Source: Alphaproteobacteria bacterium (lineage in GTDB: Bacteria > Pseudomonadota > Alphaproteobacteria > Rhodobacterales > Rhodobacteraceae). From it: a stretch of 64,000 bases of DNA. A program made the translations under genes and the position numbers. Location: assembly GCA_030425185.1 (NCBI GenBank), contig JAUIAU010000001.1, positions 62,001 through 126,000 on the forward strand. The letters are read 5' to 3'. Shown piece after piece: positions 8,194 to 17,339 of the stretch; position 1 is the stretch's first letter, and every line of letters starts with the position of its first letter. Under the pieces are notes generated by a model, which saw only the letters and a list, made by a program, of their open reading frames with translations, was not told the origin of the DNA and did no database searches.

Positions 8194-9189
8194 ATGACCC
8201 TGATGCAAAAACTGCTCGGTGCGGCCGCCGGCCTCGCGCTGACCGCCGGCGCTGCCTCTGCAGACCCCGCCCTGATCTTCGACCTCGGCGGCAAGTTCGA
8301 CAAGTCCTTCAACGAGGCCGCCTACAACGGCGCGCAGCGCTGGGTGTCCGAGACCGGCGGGTCGTACCGCGAGATCGAGATGCAGTCGGAAGCCCAGCGC
8401 GAGCAGGCCCTGCGCCGCCTCGCCGAGTCCGGCTCGAACCCGATCGTGATGACCGGCTTCGCCTTCGGTGACGTGCTGAACGTCGTTGCCCCGGACTACC
8501 CGGACACCTCGTTCGTGATCGTCGACATGGTCGTTGATCAGCCGAACGTGCGCTCGGTGGTCTTCAACGAGCACGAGGGCAGCTACCTCGTCGGCATGAT
8601 GGCCGCGATGGCGTCCGAGTCGGGCACCGTCGGCTTCATCGGCGGCATGGACATCCCGCTGATCCGCAAGTTCGCCTGCGGCTACGCGCAAGGCGTGAAG
8701 GCCGTGAACGGCGACGCGACCGTGATCGCCAACATGACCGGCACCACCCCGGCGGCTTGGAACGACCCGGTGAAGGGCGCGGAACTGACCAAGGCGCAGA
8801 TCAGCCAGGGCGCGGACGTGGTCTATGCCGCGGCCGGCGGCACCGGGGTCGGCGTGCTCCAGGCCGCGGCTGACGAGGACATCCTGTCGATCGGCGTCGA
8901 CTCGAACCAGAACTACCTGCACCCGGGCGAGGTTCTGACCTCGATGCTCAAGCGCGTGGACAACGCCGTCTACGAAGCCTTCATGGATGGCCCGGGCCTC
9001 GAGACCGGCTTCCGCGTGATGGGCCTGTCGAACGGCGGCGTGGGCTATGCCCTCGACGAGAACAACGCCGCGCTCGTCAGCGACGAGATGAAGGCCGCCG
9101 TGGACGCCGCCGCCGCCGAGATCGCCTCGGGTGCGCTGTCGGTGCACGACTACATGTCGGACAACAGCTGCCCGGCACTGACCTTCTGA
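8194..9189 (+). CDS. BMP-family ABC transporter substrate-binding protein (nucleoside type)
   Basis: The 331-aa precursor starts at ATG 8194 after CGGGAGACC. A Sec signal peptide is visible (LLGAAAGLALTAGAASA, cleavage likely before DPALIFDLGG). There is no lipobox, so the mature protein should be periplasmic. FDLGGKFDKSFNEAAYNGAQ and the later GSYLVGMMAAMASESGTVGF are hallmarks of the Bmp/Med/PnrA family, which binds purine nucleosides. It heads an operon with the ATPase and two permeases. A perfect stem-loop downstream may raise its level over the membrane components. Confidence 0.9.
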   Translation: MTLMQKLLGAAAGLALTAGAASADPALIFDLGGKFDKSFNEAAYNGAQRWVSETGGSYREIEMQSEAQREQALRRLAESGSNPIVMTGFAFGDVLNVVAPDYPDTSFVIVDMVVDQPNVRSVVFNEHEGSYLVGMMAAMASESGTVGFIGGMDIPLIRKFACGYAQGVKAVNGDATVIANMTGTTPAAWNDPVKGAELTKAQISQGADVVYAAAGGTGVGVLQAAADEDILSIGVDSNQNYLHPGEVLTSMLKRVDNAVYEAFMDGPGLETGFRVMGLSNGGVGYALDENNAALVSDEMKAAVDAAAAEIASGALSVHDYMSDNSCPALTF

Positions 9190-9216
9190 TCCGGGCAGAC
9201 CCGATCTGAACACCAG

Positions 9217-9252
9217 ACAGGGCCGCGTTGCAGCGATGTGGCGCGGCCCTGT
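9217..9252 (+). terminator. Intercistronic stem-loop between binding protein and ATPase
   Basis: ACAGGGCCGCG (9217-9227) and CGCGGCCCTGT (9242-9252) form a perfect 11-bp stem with a 14-nt loop. No real T-run follows, so attenuation or 3'-end protection of the binding-protein mRNA is more likely than full termination. Confidence 0.6.
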
Positions 9253-9278
9253 TGTCTTCCGACCCGGAAAGGGCAGCC

Positions 9279-10823
9279 ATGACCGCGACCGCCCCCGCCA
9301 TCGAACTGAAGGGCATCTCCAAGGCCTTCGGTCCCGTGCAGGCCAACAAGAACATCTCGATCCGCGTGATGCCCGGCACGATCCACGGCATCATCGGTGA
9401 AAACGGCGCGGGCAAGTCCACGCTGATGTCGATCCTCTACGGGTTCTACAAGGCCGACGCTGGCGAGATCTTCATCCAGGGCAACGAGACCGAGATCCCC
9501 GACAGCCAGGCCGCGATCCGCGCCGGTATCGGGATGGTGTTCCAGCACTTCAAGCTGGTCGAGAATTTCACCGTGCTCGAGAACGTGGTGCTCGGGGCCG
9601 AGGACGGCGCGCTGCTGAAACCGTCGCTGGCCAAGGCGCGGCAGCAGCTTCTGCACCTGTCGAAGGAATACGAACTGAACGTCGAGCCGGACGCGCTGAT
9701 CGAGGAGATCGGCGTCGGGATGCAACAGCGCGTCGAGATCCTGAAGGCGCTCTACCGCAAGGCCGACATCCTGATCCTCGACGAGCCGACCGGCGTGCTG
9801 ACGCCGGCCGAGGCGGATCACCTGTTCCGCATCCTCGAAGGGCTCAAGGCCGAGGGCAAGACGATCATCCTGATCACCCACAAGCTGCGCGAGATCATGG
9901 CGATCACCGACAACGTCTCGGTCATGCGGCGGGGCGAGATGGTGGCGACGGTCAAGACCGCCGAGACCTCGCCGCCGGAACTGGCCGAGCTGATGGTCGG
10001 GCGCAAGGTCCTGCTGCGCGTGGACAAGACACCCGCCGCCCCCGGCGACGTGGTGCTCGAGGTCGAGAACCTGCGCGTGGTCGACGAGGACAAGGTCGAG
10101 CGGCTGCGCGGCATCTCGTTCAACGTCCGCAAGGGCGAGATCCTCGGGATCGCGGGCGTCGCGGGCAACGGCCAGTCCGAACTGCTGGAGGTCCTGGGCG
10201 GCATCCGCGATGCCACCGGCACCGTGCGCCTGAACGGCCAGTCCATCGACCTGACCGGCCGCAAGTCGGACGGCCAGTCGCGGCGGGCGCGCGGCATTGC
10301 CCATGTGCCGGAGGACCGCCAGCGCCTGGGCCTGATCATGGACTTCATGGCGTGGGAGAACGTGGGCTTCGGCTATCACAACGACGCGGCGTACAACCGC
10401 AACGCCTTCCTGATGGACAACGAGGCGCTGAAGACCGACACCGAGGGCAAGATGAAGCGCTTCGATGTCCGCCCGCCGAATCCCCGCCTGCAGGCCAAGA
10501 GCTTCTCCGGCGGCAACCAGCAGAAGATCGTCGTGGCGCGCGAGATCGAGCGCAACCCGGACCTGCTGCTGGTCGGCCAGCCGACACGGGGCGTCGATAT
10601 CGGCGCGATCGAGTTCATCCACCAGCAGATCGTCGCGCTGCGCGACGCCGGGAAGGCGGTGCTGCTGGTCTCGGTCGAGCTGGACGAGATCATGAGCCTG
10701 TCGGACCGCATCGCGGTCATGTTCGACGGACGGATCATGGGCGAGCGCGACCCTGCCAAGACAAACGAACGAGAACTCGGCCTGCTGATGGCAGGCGTGA
10801 CCGAGACGGACAGCGCCGCCTGA
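9279..10823 (+). CDS. ABC transporter ATP-binding protein, double NBD (nucleoside uptake)
   Basis: The 514-aa protein starts at ATG 9279 and carries two nucleotide-binding domains. NBD1 (residues about 10-245) has a full Walker A (GENGAGKST), Walker B (ILILDEPTGVLTP) and the switch His (LITHKLREI). NBD2 has a degenerate P-loop (GVAGNGQSELLEVLGG), signature SGGNQQK and RGVDIGA. This asymmetry is normal for the RbsA/YufO-like class that energises nucleoside and sugar importers. It lies between the BMP binding protein and two permeases and works at the inner membrane with them. Confidence 0.93.
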   Translation: MTATAPAIELKGISKAFGPVQANKNISIRVMPGTIHGIIGENGAGKSTLMSILYGFYKADAGEIFIQGNETEIPDSQAAIRAGIGMVFQHFKLVENFTVLENVVLGAEDGALLKPSLAKARQQLLHLSKEYELNVEPDALIEEIGVGMQQRVEILKALYRKADILILDEPTGVLTPAEADHLFRILEGLKAEGKTIILITHKLREIMAITDNVSVMRRGEMVATVKTAETSPPELAELMVGRKVLLRVDKTPAAPGDVVLEVENLRVVDEDKVERLRGISFNVRKGEILGIAGVAGNGQSELLEVLGGIRDATGTVRLNGQSIDLTGRKSDGQSRRARGIAHVPEDRQRLGLIMDFMAWENVGFGYHNDAAYNRNAFLMDNEALKTDTEGKMKRFDVRPPNPRLQAKSFSGGNQQKIVVAREIERNPDLLLVGQPTRGVDIGAIEFIHQQIVALRDAGKAVLLVSVELDEIMSLSDRIAVMFDGRIMGERDPAKTNERELGLLMAGVTETDSAA

Positions 10824-10866
10824 GGCCCCGGAGCCGAACGCCCGCGACAACGAGGAGCAAGACGAC

Positions 10867-11979
10867 ATGGACGGGATGCCCCGCTGGGCCGATGTGATCC
10901 TGGTGCCCCTGATCTCGCTGATCATCGCCTTCGCGATCTCGGCGCTGGTGATCCTCGCCATCGGCGAGGACCCGGTCGCGGCGGTCAAGCTGATGGTCGC
11001 GGGCTCGCTCGGTTCGACCTATGGCTGGGGCTATACGCTCTACTACGCCACCAACTTCATCTTCACCGGCCTCGCGGTGGCGGTGGCCTTTCACGCCCGG
11101 ATGTTCAACATCGGCGGCGAGGGGCAGGCGACGCTCGGCGGGCTCGGCGTGGCGCTGGTCTGCCTTGCCCTGCCCTGGCCGCACTGGGCGCTGGCGCTGC
11201 CCGCCGCGATGCTGGGCGGCGCGCTCTTCGGGGCGGCGTGGGCGCTGATCCCGGCATGGCTGCAGGCCAAGCGCGGCAGCCACATCGTGATCACCACGAT
11301 CATGTTCAACTTCATCGGCGCGGCGGTGCTGAACTATTTCCTCGTCAACGTGCTGCGCCCGCCGGGCCAGATGGACCCGGCCACCGCCCGTTTCCCCGAA
11401 GGCAGCAACCTGCCGACCCTACATGACCTGCTGGCCCCGATCGGGATCGAGTTCTCGCGGGCGGCCCCGGTCAATGTAACCTTCCTGATCGCCCTGCTCG
11501 CCTGTTTCCTGGTCTGGCTGCTGATCTGGCGCACCCGCCTCGGCTACGAGATCCGGGCGTTCGGGCACTCGGAACCGGCCGCGAAATACGCAGGCATCAG
11601 CCCGACCAAGATCATCGTCGTGGCGATGCTGATCTCGGGGGCGCTGGCCGGCCTGATGGCGATCAACAACGTGATGGGCGAGAGCGAGCGCCTGGTGCTG
11701 AACTCGGTCGAGGGGGCGGGCTTCATCGGCATCGCCGTCGCGCTGATGGGCCGCTCGCACCCGTTCGGCGTGTTGCTGGCCGCGATCCTGTTCGGGTTCC
11801 TCTACCAGGGCGGCGCGGAACTGGCGCTCTGGACCTCGATCCCGCGCGAGCTGATCGTGGTGATCCAGGCGCTGGTGATCCTGTTCACCGGCGCGCTCGA
11901 CAACATGGTGCGGATGCCGGTCGAGAGGCTGTTCCTCGCCCTGCGCCGTTCGTCCAAGTCCCGTCAGGCAGCGGAGTGA
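10867..11979 (+). CDS. ABC transporter permease, nucleoside type (first subunit)
   Basis: The 370-aa protein has about eight to ten hydrophobic segments and the BPD_transp_2 region ARMFNIGGEGQATLGGLG, plus GYEIRAFGHSEPAAKYAGIS. This is the YufP-like permease fold that pairs with a second permease of the same family. The ATG at 10867 follows GAGGAGCAAGACGAC. The stop lies four bases before the start of the next permease. Substrate inferred from the BMP partner: nucleosides. Confidence 0.9.
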   Translation: MDGMPRWADVILVPLISLIIAFAISALVILAIGEDPVAAVKLMVAGSLGSTYGWGYTLYYATNFIFTGLAVAVAFHARMFNIGGEGQATLGGLGVALVCLALPWPHWALALPAAMLGGALFGAAWALIPAWLQAKRGSHIVITTIMFNFIGAAVLNYFLVNVLRPPGQMDPATARFPEGSNLPTLHDLLAPIGIEFSRAAPVNVTFLIALLACFLVWLLIWRTRLGYEIRAFGHSEPAAKYAGISPTKIIVVAMLISGALAGLMAINNVMGESERLVLNSVEGAGFIGIAVALMGRSHPFGVLLAAILFGFLYQGGAELALWTSIPRELIVVIQALVILFTGALDNMVRMPVERLFLALRRSSKSRQAAE

Positions 11980-11983
11980 GATC

Positions 11984-12994
11984 ATGGATTTCCTGACCCT
12001 GGTCCAGGTGCTCGACTCGACGGTGCGTCTGGCAACGCCGCTGCTTCTGGCCTGCCTCGCCGGTCTCTTTTCCGAGCGCGCGGGCATCTTCGACATCGGC
12101 CTCGAGGGCAAGATGCTGGCCGCCGCGTTCTTCTCGGGCGCCGTCGCTTTCGTGACCGGCTCGGTCTGGATCGGCCTGCTGGCGGGAATCGCGTCCTCGA
12201 TGATCCTGTCCGGCCTGCACGGCCTGGCGTCGATCACCTTCCGGGGCAACCAGCTGATTTCGGGCGTGGCGATCAACTTCCTCGCGGCGGGGATGACGGT
12301 GCTGATCGCCCAGAGCTGGTTCAGCCAGGGCGGGCGGACACCGTCGCTGATCGGCAACGCGCGCTTCGAGGGTATCGAGTTGCCCTTCGCCATCGGCCCG
12401 ACCGATGCGCAGGCGGCGGGACGGCCGCTGAGCGAGCTGATCTCCGAGGCCGGACCTGTCATGCAGTTCTATTCCGAGCTGATCTCGGGCCACTCGGTCC
12501 TTGTCTACATCGCGCTGCTCGCGGTGCCAGCGACATGGTGGATCCTGTTCCGCACCCGCTTCGGCCTGCGCCTGCGCGCGGTGGGCGAGAACCCCGCCGC
12601 GGTCGATACCGCCGGGATCTCGGTCGTCGGGCTGCGCTTCGCGGCCGTCGGGATCTGCGGCGTGCTCTGCGGCATCGCCGGGGCCTACCTGGCCACCGCG
12701 CTGCAGGCGGGCTTCGTCAAGGACATGACCGCCGGGCGCGGCTACATCGCGCTGGCCGCGCTGATCTTTGCCAAGTGGCGGCCGTGGTACGCGCTGTCGG
12801 CCTGCCTGCTGTTCGGTCTGCTGCAGGCGCTGGCGCTGCGCAGCGACGTGGTCGAGGGCATCATCGGCTTCCCGATCCCCGTGCAGCTGCTCGACAGCCT
12901 GCCCTACATCCTGACCGTGGTGATCCTGGCCGGGTTCGTCGGCAAGGCGATCCCGCCGCGGGCCGGAGGCGAGCCCTACGTCAAGGAGCGATGA
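11984..12994 (+). CDS. ABC transporter permease, nucleoside type (second subunit)
   Basis: The 336-aa membrane protein shows the YufQ-like motif SERAGIFDIGLEGKMLAAAF, then LRLRAVGENPAAVDTAGISV. It is homologous to the first permease and shorter, as usual for this pair. It is the last gene of the four-gene transporter operon and is followed by a 93-bp gap. Confidence 0.9.
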   Translation: MDFLTLVQVLDSTVRLATPLLLACLAGLFSERAGIFDIGLEGKMLAAAFFSGAVAFVTGSVWIGLLAGIASSMILSGLHGLASITFRGNQLISGVAINFLAAGMTVLIAQSWFSQGGRTPSLIGNARFEGIELPFAIGPTDAQAAGRPLSELISEAGPVMQFYSELISGHSVLVYIALLAVPATWWILFRTRFGLRLRAVGENPAAVDTAGISVVGLRFAAVGICGVLCGIAGAYLATALQAGFVKDMTAGRGYIALAALIFAKWRPWYALSACLLFGLLQALALRSDVVEGIIGFPIPVQLLDSLPYILTVVILAGFVGKAIPPRAGGEPYVKER

Positions 12995-13087
12995 CGCGCC
13001 GGTCTGTTCCGATTTGTCGCAGCATGCCCCCTACCCGCCCCGGTCGCCGGCAGTCTAAACGATAGGGGCGTCGTCAGGACCCGGTCC

Positions 13088-13999
13088 ATGCACATCTACC
13101 TCCCGATTGCCGAAGTGTCGGTCAATGCCTTCCTGATCCTCGGCATTGGCGGGCTGGTCGGGGTGCTGTCGGGCATGTTCGGCGTCGGCGGCGGGTTCCT
13201 GATCACGCCGCTGCTGTTCTTCGTCGGTATCCCGCCCGCGGTCGCCGTGGCGACCTCCACCAACCAGATCGTCGCCTCGTCGGTGTCGGCCCTCTTCGCG
13301 CACCTGCGCCGGCGGGCAGTGGACATGAAGATGGGCAGCGTGCTGCTGGCCGGGGGCCTCGCCGGATCGGCGGTCGGCGTGCAGATCTTCAACACGCTCA
13401 AGTCGCTGGGGCAGGTCGATCTGCTGGTGAACCTCTGCTACGTCGTCTTCCTCGGCGTCGTCGGCAGCCTGATGCTGATCGAGAGCATCAACGCCCTGCG
13501 CAACGCGCGGCGCAACGGTCCCCCCCCGAAGCGCCGCCAGCGCAACTGGGTCCATACCTGGCCGCTGAAGATGCGGTTCCGGACCTCCGGCCTCTACATC
13601 TCGGTGATCCCCCCGCTGCTCGTGGGCGTGGCCGTCGGCGTGCTGGCCGCCATCATGGGGGTCGGCGGCGGCTTCATCATGGTGCCCGCGATGATCTACC
13701 TGCTGGGGATGCCGACCAAGGTCGTGATCGGCACCTCGCTGTTCCAGATCATCTTCGTGACCGCCTTCACCACGATGGCGCATGCGATCACCAACCAGAC
13801 CGTGGACATGATGCTGGCCCTTCTGCTGATCCTTGGCGGCGTCGTGGGCGCGCAGGTCGGCACCGGCATCGGAACGCGGCTGAAGGCAGAGCAACTGCGC
13901 ATCCTGCTGGCGCTGATCGTCGTGGGCGTGTGCCTGAAGCTCGCGCTGGAACTGGTGCTGCCCCCGGCCGAACTCTATTCGCTGGGAAGCGGCGCATGA
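13088..13999 (+). CDS. Sulfite exporter TauE/SafE family protein
   Basis: The 303-aa membrane protein is built of two related halves: GLVGVLSGMFGVGGGFLITP near residue 20 and GVLAAIMGVGGGFIMVPAMI near residue 185. These paired G-x-GGG loops are the TauE/SafE signature. Members export sulfite, sulfoacetate or other organic anions. The start ATG 13088 lies after a 93-bp gap. The stop overlaps the next gene by ATGA, which points to a functional pair. Confidence 0.9.
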   Translation: MHIYLPIAEVSVNAFLILGIGGLVGVLSGMFGVGGGFLITPLLFFVGIPPAVAVATSTNQIVASSVSALFAHLRRRAVDMKMGSVLLAGGLAGSAVGVQIFNTLKSLGQVDLLVNLCYVVFLGVVGSLMLIESINALRNARRNGPPPKRRQRNWVHTWPLKMRFRTSGLYISVIPPLLVGVAVGVLAAIMGVGGGFIMVPAMIYLLGMPTKVVIGTSLFQIIFVTAFTTMAHAITNQTVDMMLALLLILGGVVGAQVGTGIGTRLKAEQLRILLALIVVGVCLKLALELVLPPAELYSLGSGA

Positions 14000-14757
14000 G
14001 GCTCGGGGCGCTCCTGCTGGCTGCCGCGACGGCCCTGCCGCTGCCGGCCGCGGCCGAGGCGATCGTCGCGGAACTGTCGCAGACCCGCGTGTCGATCACC
14101 GCCAACTTCGACGGGTCCGAGATCCTCGTCTTCGGCGCCGTGAAGCGCGAGGCGCCGCTGCCCGAGGGCGAGCTCGACGTGGTGATCACGGTCCTCGGCC
14201 CGCTGGAGCCCATCGTCGTGCGCCGCAAGAGCCGGGTCGCAGGCATCTGGGTCAACACCGCCTCGGTCGAGGTCGACGCGGCCCCGACCTTCTATGCCAT
14301 CGCCACGACCGGCCCGCTGGCCGCCGTGATGAGCGATACCGAGGACCTGCGCCACAAGGTCTCCATCGCACGGGCGATCCGCTCGGTCGGCGCGCCGCAG
14401 GACGTCACCGACAGCGAATCCTTCACCGAGGCCCTGATCCGCATCCGGCAGGACACCGGCCTCTACCAGCTGGAAGAAGGCGGGGTTCGTCTGAAGGACG
14501 CCACGCTCTTCGACACCGCCTTCGCGCTTCCGGCGAACCTGACCGAGGGCGAGTACCGGACGCGCATCTTCCTGACCCGCGACGGCACGGTGATCGACCG
14601 CTACGAGACGACGATCTCGGTCAGCAAGGTCGGGCTGGAACGCTACCTGTTTGCCCTCGCCCACGACAGCCCGGCGCTCTACGGGCTCCTGTCGCTGCTG
14701 ATCGCCATCGCGGCGGGCTGGGGCGCGTCCAGCGCCTTCCGGTACCTGCGCCGCTAA
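13996..14757 (+). CDS. TIGR02186 family membrane protein
   Basis: The 253-aa protein starts at ATG 13996, overlapping the exporter stop. It has a signal peptide (LGALLLAAATALPLPAAAEA), a periplasmic beta-rich body with ITANFDGSEILVFGAVK, and one C-terminal membrane helix (LYGLLSLLIAIAAGWGAS) before a short basic tail. This matches the alphaproteobacterial TIGR02186 family, which commonly follows a TauE-type exporter. Function is unknown; an accessory role for the exporter is inferred. The 3' end overlaps the convergent SDR by four bases. Confidence 0.82.
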   Translation: MRLGALLLAAATALPLPAAAEAIVAELSQTRVSITANFDGSEILVFGAVKREAPLPEGELDVVITVLGPLEPIVVRRKSRVAGIWVNTASVEVDAAPTFYAIATTGPLAAVMSDTEDLRHKVSIARAIRSVGAPQDVTDSESFTEALIRIRQDTGLYQLEEGGVRLKDATLFDTAFALPANLTEGEYRTRIFLTRDGTVIDRYETTISVSKVGLERYLFALAHDSPALYGLLSLLIAIAAGWGASSAFRYLRR

Positions 14758-15482
14758 CCGCGCCCGATATAGGGCATCTGCCGCGCCATGATCGTCATGA
14801 ACTGGACGTTGGCTTCGAGCGGCAGCACGGCCATCGACCAGACCGCGTCCGCGACATGGCTCACGTCCATCATGGCGACCGGCGGATCGCCCTTCGCGCG
14901 GTTGGCGCGGTCGAGGTCTTCGAGCAGCGGCGTGCGGGCATTCCCGATGTCGATCTGGCCGCAGGCGATGTCGATGTCCCGCCCGTCGAGCGACAGCTGC
15001 CGCGTCAGGCCGGTTATCGCGTGCTTGGTGGTCGTGTAGCAGACCGCGCCCGGCCGGGGCACATGGGCCGAGATCGACCCGTTGTTGATGATCCGCCCGC
15101 CGCGCGGCTCCTGCCGCCGCATCTGCCCGAACGCCAGCCGCGCCGCGAGGAACATGCCGGTCAGGTTGGTGGACACCGCGCGTTCCCAGTCGCCGAGCGG
15201 CACCTCGTCGATCATCCCGGCGGGGGTGAAGATGCCCGCGTTGTTGAACAGCACGTCGAGCCGCCCGGTCCGGGCGGTGAATTCCGCAAACGCGGCCTCC
15301 ATCGCCGCCGCATCGGTCACGTCCGCGACGAGGCAGTGGGCGTTGGGCGCGCCCTCGGCCACGGCCGCCAGCGCGTCTGCGCGGCGAGCCAGCAACCCGA
15401 CCTGCCAGCCTTCGGCGAGGAACTTCGCGGCGCAGGCCGCACCGATTCCGGCCGACGCGCCGGTGATCAGGATCGACGGCAT
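14754..15482 (-). CDS. Short-chain dehydrogenase/reductase (SDR)
   Basis: The 242-aa classical SDR has the dinucleotide motif TGASAGIGAA at residues 7-16, NNAG at about residue 85, and the catalytic Ser, YTTTK tetrad elements in NNGSISAHVPRPGAVCYTTT. The substrate is unknown; the family reduces or oxidises alcohols and ketones with NAD(P). It starts four bases after the Lrp-type gene on the minus strand and so probably belongs to that transcript. Confidence 0.85.
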   Translation of the reverse strand: MPSILITGASAGIGAACAAKFLAEGWQVGLLARRADALAAVAEGAPNAHCLVADVTDAAAMEAAFAEFTARTGRLDVLFNNAGIFTPAGMIDEVPLGDWERAVSTNLTGMFLAARLAFGQMRRQEPRGGRIINNGSISAHVPRPGAVCYTTTKHAITGLTRQLSLDGRDIDIACGQIDIGNARTPLLEDLDRANRAKGDPPVAMMDVSHVADAVWSMAVLPLEANVQFMTIMARQMPYIGRG

Positions 15483-15486
15483 CGGC

Positions 15487-15723
15487 TCAGAACGCCTTGA
15501 AGGTCATCGTGGTCAGCGACCGCTCGACCCCGGGAATGTCGTTGAGCTTCTCGTTGACGAAGCGCCCGACGTCCTCGGACTCCGGGACATAGACCTTGGC
15601 GAGCAGGTCCCAGTCGCCCGAGGTCGAATACAGCTCGGACACGATCTCGCGGTCGTAGATGCGTTCGGCGACCTCGTAGGTCTTGCCGGGCGTGCAGCGG
15701 AACTGGACGAAGACGCAGCGCAT
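15487..15723 (-). CDS. Stand-alone Lrp/AsnC ligand-binding (RAM) domain protein
   Basis: The 78-aa protein consists of the RAM domain alone: VFVQFRCTPGKTYEVAERI, then STSGDWDLLAKVYVP and PGVERSLTTMTFKAF. It lacks the helix-turn-helix of full Lrp/AsnC regulators. Such small proteins form dimers and higher oligomers and bind amino acids, and they may join full-length Lrp proteins. The gene lies between the helicase and the SDR, all on the minus strand. Confidence 0.85.
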   Translation of the reverse strand: MRCVFVQFRCTPGKTYEVAERIYDREIVSELYSTSGDWDLLAKVYVPESEDVGRFVNEKLNDIPGVERSLTTMTFKAF

Positions 15724-15750
15724 GGAACCCTCCCTGATGATGGCGCGACC

Positions 15751-17298
15751 CTAGCCGTCGGCGGCGTCCGCTTCCAGACCCGCGTCCAGCGAAAGCGGCG
15801 CGGCGGCCTCGGCCAGATCGTCGATCGACAGCGGTGTTTCCGGGCGCCTGAGGCGGCTCTGCGTCACCCAGATCAACCGCTCCTGCGCGCGGGTGATGGC
15901 GACGTAGGCGAGGCGCTTCCAAAGGGGTTGCCCGGCCTCCATCCGGCCCGACCATGCCGCGGCCGACAGGTCGGGGGCAAAGACCTGCACGGTGTCCCAC
16001 TGCGAGCCCTGCGCCTTGTGGATCGTGACCGCTGCCCCGTGCAGGAAGGCCGCCCCCATGCGGGCTGCGAAGGGCAGGAACGGCTCTTCCTCGTCCGGCT
16101 TCTCGATCTTGATGATCGACGCCACGCCCGTGCGCGGCTCCGGGGCTCCGACGACATAAACGCGCGAGAAGCCGGGTTTGGTGCCGGGCCCGAGGTAGAT
16201 CGCCTGCGCCCCCTTGATCAGGCCGCGGGCTTCAAGGTCGAGCCGCTTGCGCCGGTGCTTCAGCGGCAGTTCGATCCCGTCGCAGATCAGCGGCTCGCCG
16301 GGCAGCAGCTCGGTCTCGGGCGCGCCGAAGGCGGTCCGGAAGGCCTGGATCATCCGGATGCGGGTAGCATTGCGCCAGACCAGCGCCGGCGAGCGCGCCA
16401 TCAGCGCAGCATCGATCCGGGGGCTGACCACGACCCGGTCGTCGCGCGCTGCGGCCTCGTGCACCATGGCGGCGAAATCGTCGTAGTCGAGCGACGGATC
16501 GCCCAGGGCATGGGCGAGATCGAGGATCGGGTTGTCCTGTGCCTGCCGGTGAATCCGCGACAGGTGCACGACGCGCTCGTCCGGCAACGCCTCGAACACC
16601 ATCTTGCCGGACTGCCCGACGGGGGCCAGCTGGGCCGGGTCCCCGAACAGCACCAGCGTCGGGAAGATCTCCTGAAGGTCCTCGAACTGGCGCGCGTCCA
16701 GCATCGAGGCCTCGTCCACGAACCCGATGTCGAGGGGTTCCTCCCGGCGCTTCCACCCGGTGATGAAGTCCGACCCGCGCAGGCCGGCCGCCGCCAGCGC
16801 ACCGGGGATCGAGGCATGGGTCTGGAAGACCGCCATCGCGCGGTCGAGCGCCAGATCGGTCAGGCCCTCGATCTCGGGGCGGTCACCCTCGCCCGCCAGC
16901 CACTCGGCGATGCGCTCGTACTCCGGGTCGTAGACCGGCGTGTAGAGAATGCGGTGGATCGTGGTCGCGGGCACGCCGCGCAGGCGCAGGACGCTCGCCG
17001 CCTTGTTGGTCGGCGCGAGGATCGCCAGCGTGCGGCGGTCCTTCTTGCGCTTGCCGTCCCAGTCGCCCGACACCGTGGTAACCCCGGCCGCGGCGAGGTC
17101 GCCCGCCAGTTGCGCCAGCAAGGCCGTCTTGCCGGAGCCCGCCTTGCCGGTGATCGCCAGCACCTGCGGGGCGGCCCCCTCGCGTGGCGGGAGGGTGGTC
17201 CCGTCGATCAGGTCGATGCCCGCCGTGCCCAGCATCTCGGCTGCGCGGTCATAGGCCTCGGCCTGATCGGCGGAAAATGCGAGCGCGGGCAGGGTCAT
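15751..17298 (-). CDS. RecD-like ATP-dependent DNA helicase
   Basis: The 515-aa superfamily 1 helicase has Walker A in ITGKAGSGKTALLAQLAGD near residue 52, the DExx box in FVDEASMLDARQ, FGDPAQLAPVG (motif III), and the C-terminal UvrD-like motifs TIHKAQGSQWD and YVAITRAQERLIWV. It is shorter than RecD of RecBCD and lacks the RecD2 N-terminal extension, fitting the stand-alone RecD-like proteins of alphaproteobacteria. Its cellular role is unclear. It follows luxI by 41 bp on the same strand. Confidence 0.88.
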   Translation of the reverse strand: MTLPALAFSADQAEAYDRAAEMLGTAGIDLIDGTTLPPREGAAPQVLAITGKAGSGKTALLAQLAGDLAAAGVTTVSGDWDGKRKKDRRTLAILAPTNKAASVLRLRGVPATTIHRILYTPVYDPEYERIAEWLAGEGDRPEIEGLTDLALDRAMAVFQTHASIPGALAAAGLRGSDFITGWKRREEPLDIGFVDEASMLDARQFEDLQEIFPTLVLFGDPAQLAPVGQSGKMVFEALPDERVVHLSRIHRQAQDNPILDLAHALGDPSLDYDDFAAMVHEAAARDDRVVVSPRIDAALMARSPALVWRNATRIRMIQAFRTAFGAPETELLPGEPLICDGIELPLKHRRKRLDLEARGLIKGAQAIYLGPGTKPGFSRVYVVGAPEPRTGVASIIKIEKPDEEEPFLPFAARMGAAFLHGAAVTIHKAQGSQWDTVQVFAPDLSAAAWSGRMEAGQPLWKRLAYVAITRAQERLIWVTQSRLRRPETPLSIDDLAEAAAPLSLDAGLEADAADG

Positions 17299-17339
17299 GG
17301 CCGGACCCTATCCCGCGCCGCCGCGGGCTGCCAGCCGGA

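Noticed and set aside
10140-10200. Missing Walker A lysine in the second domain of the ABC ATPase
   Set aside because: A degenerate second P-loop is normal in this RbsA-like class and does not indicate decay.
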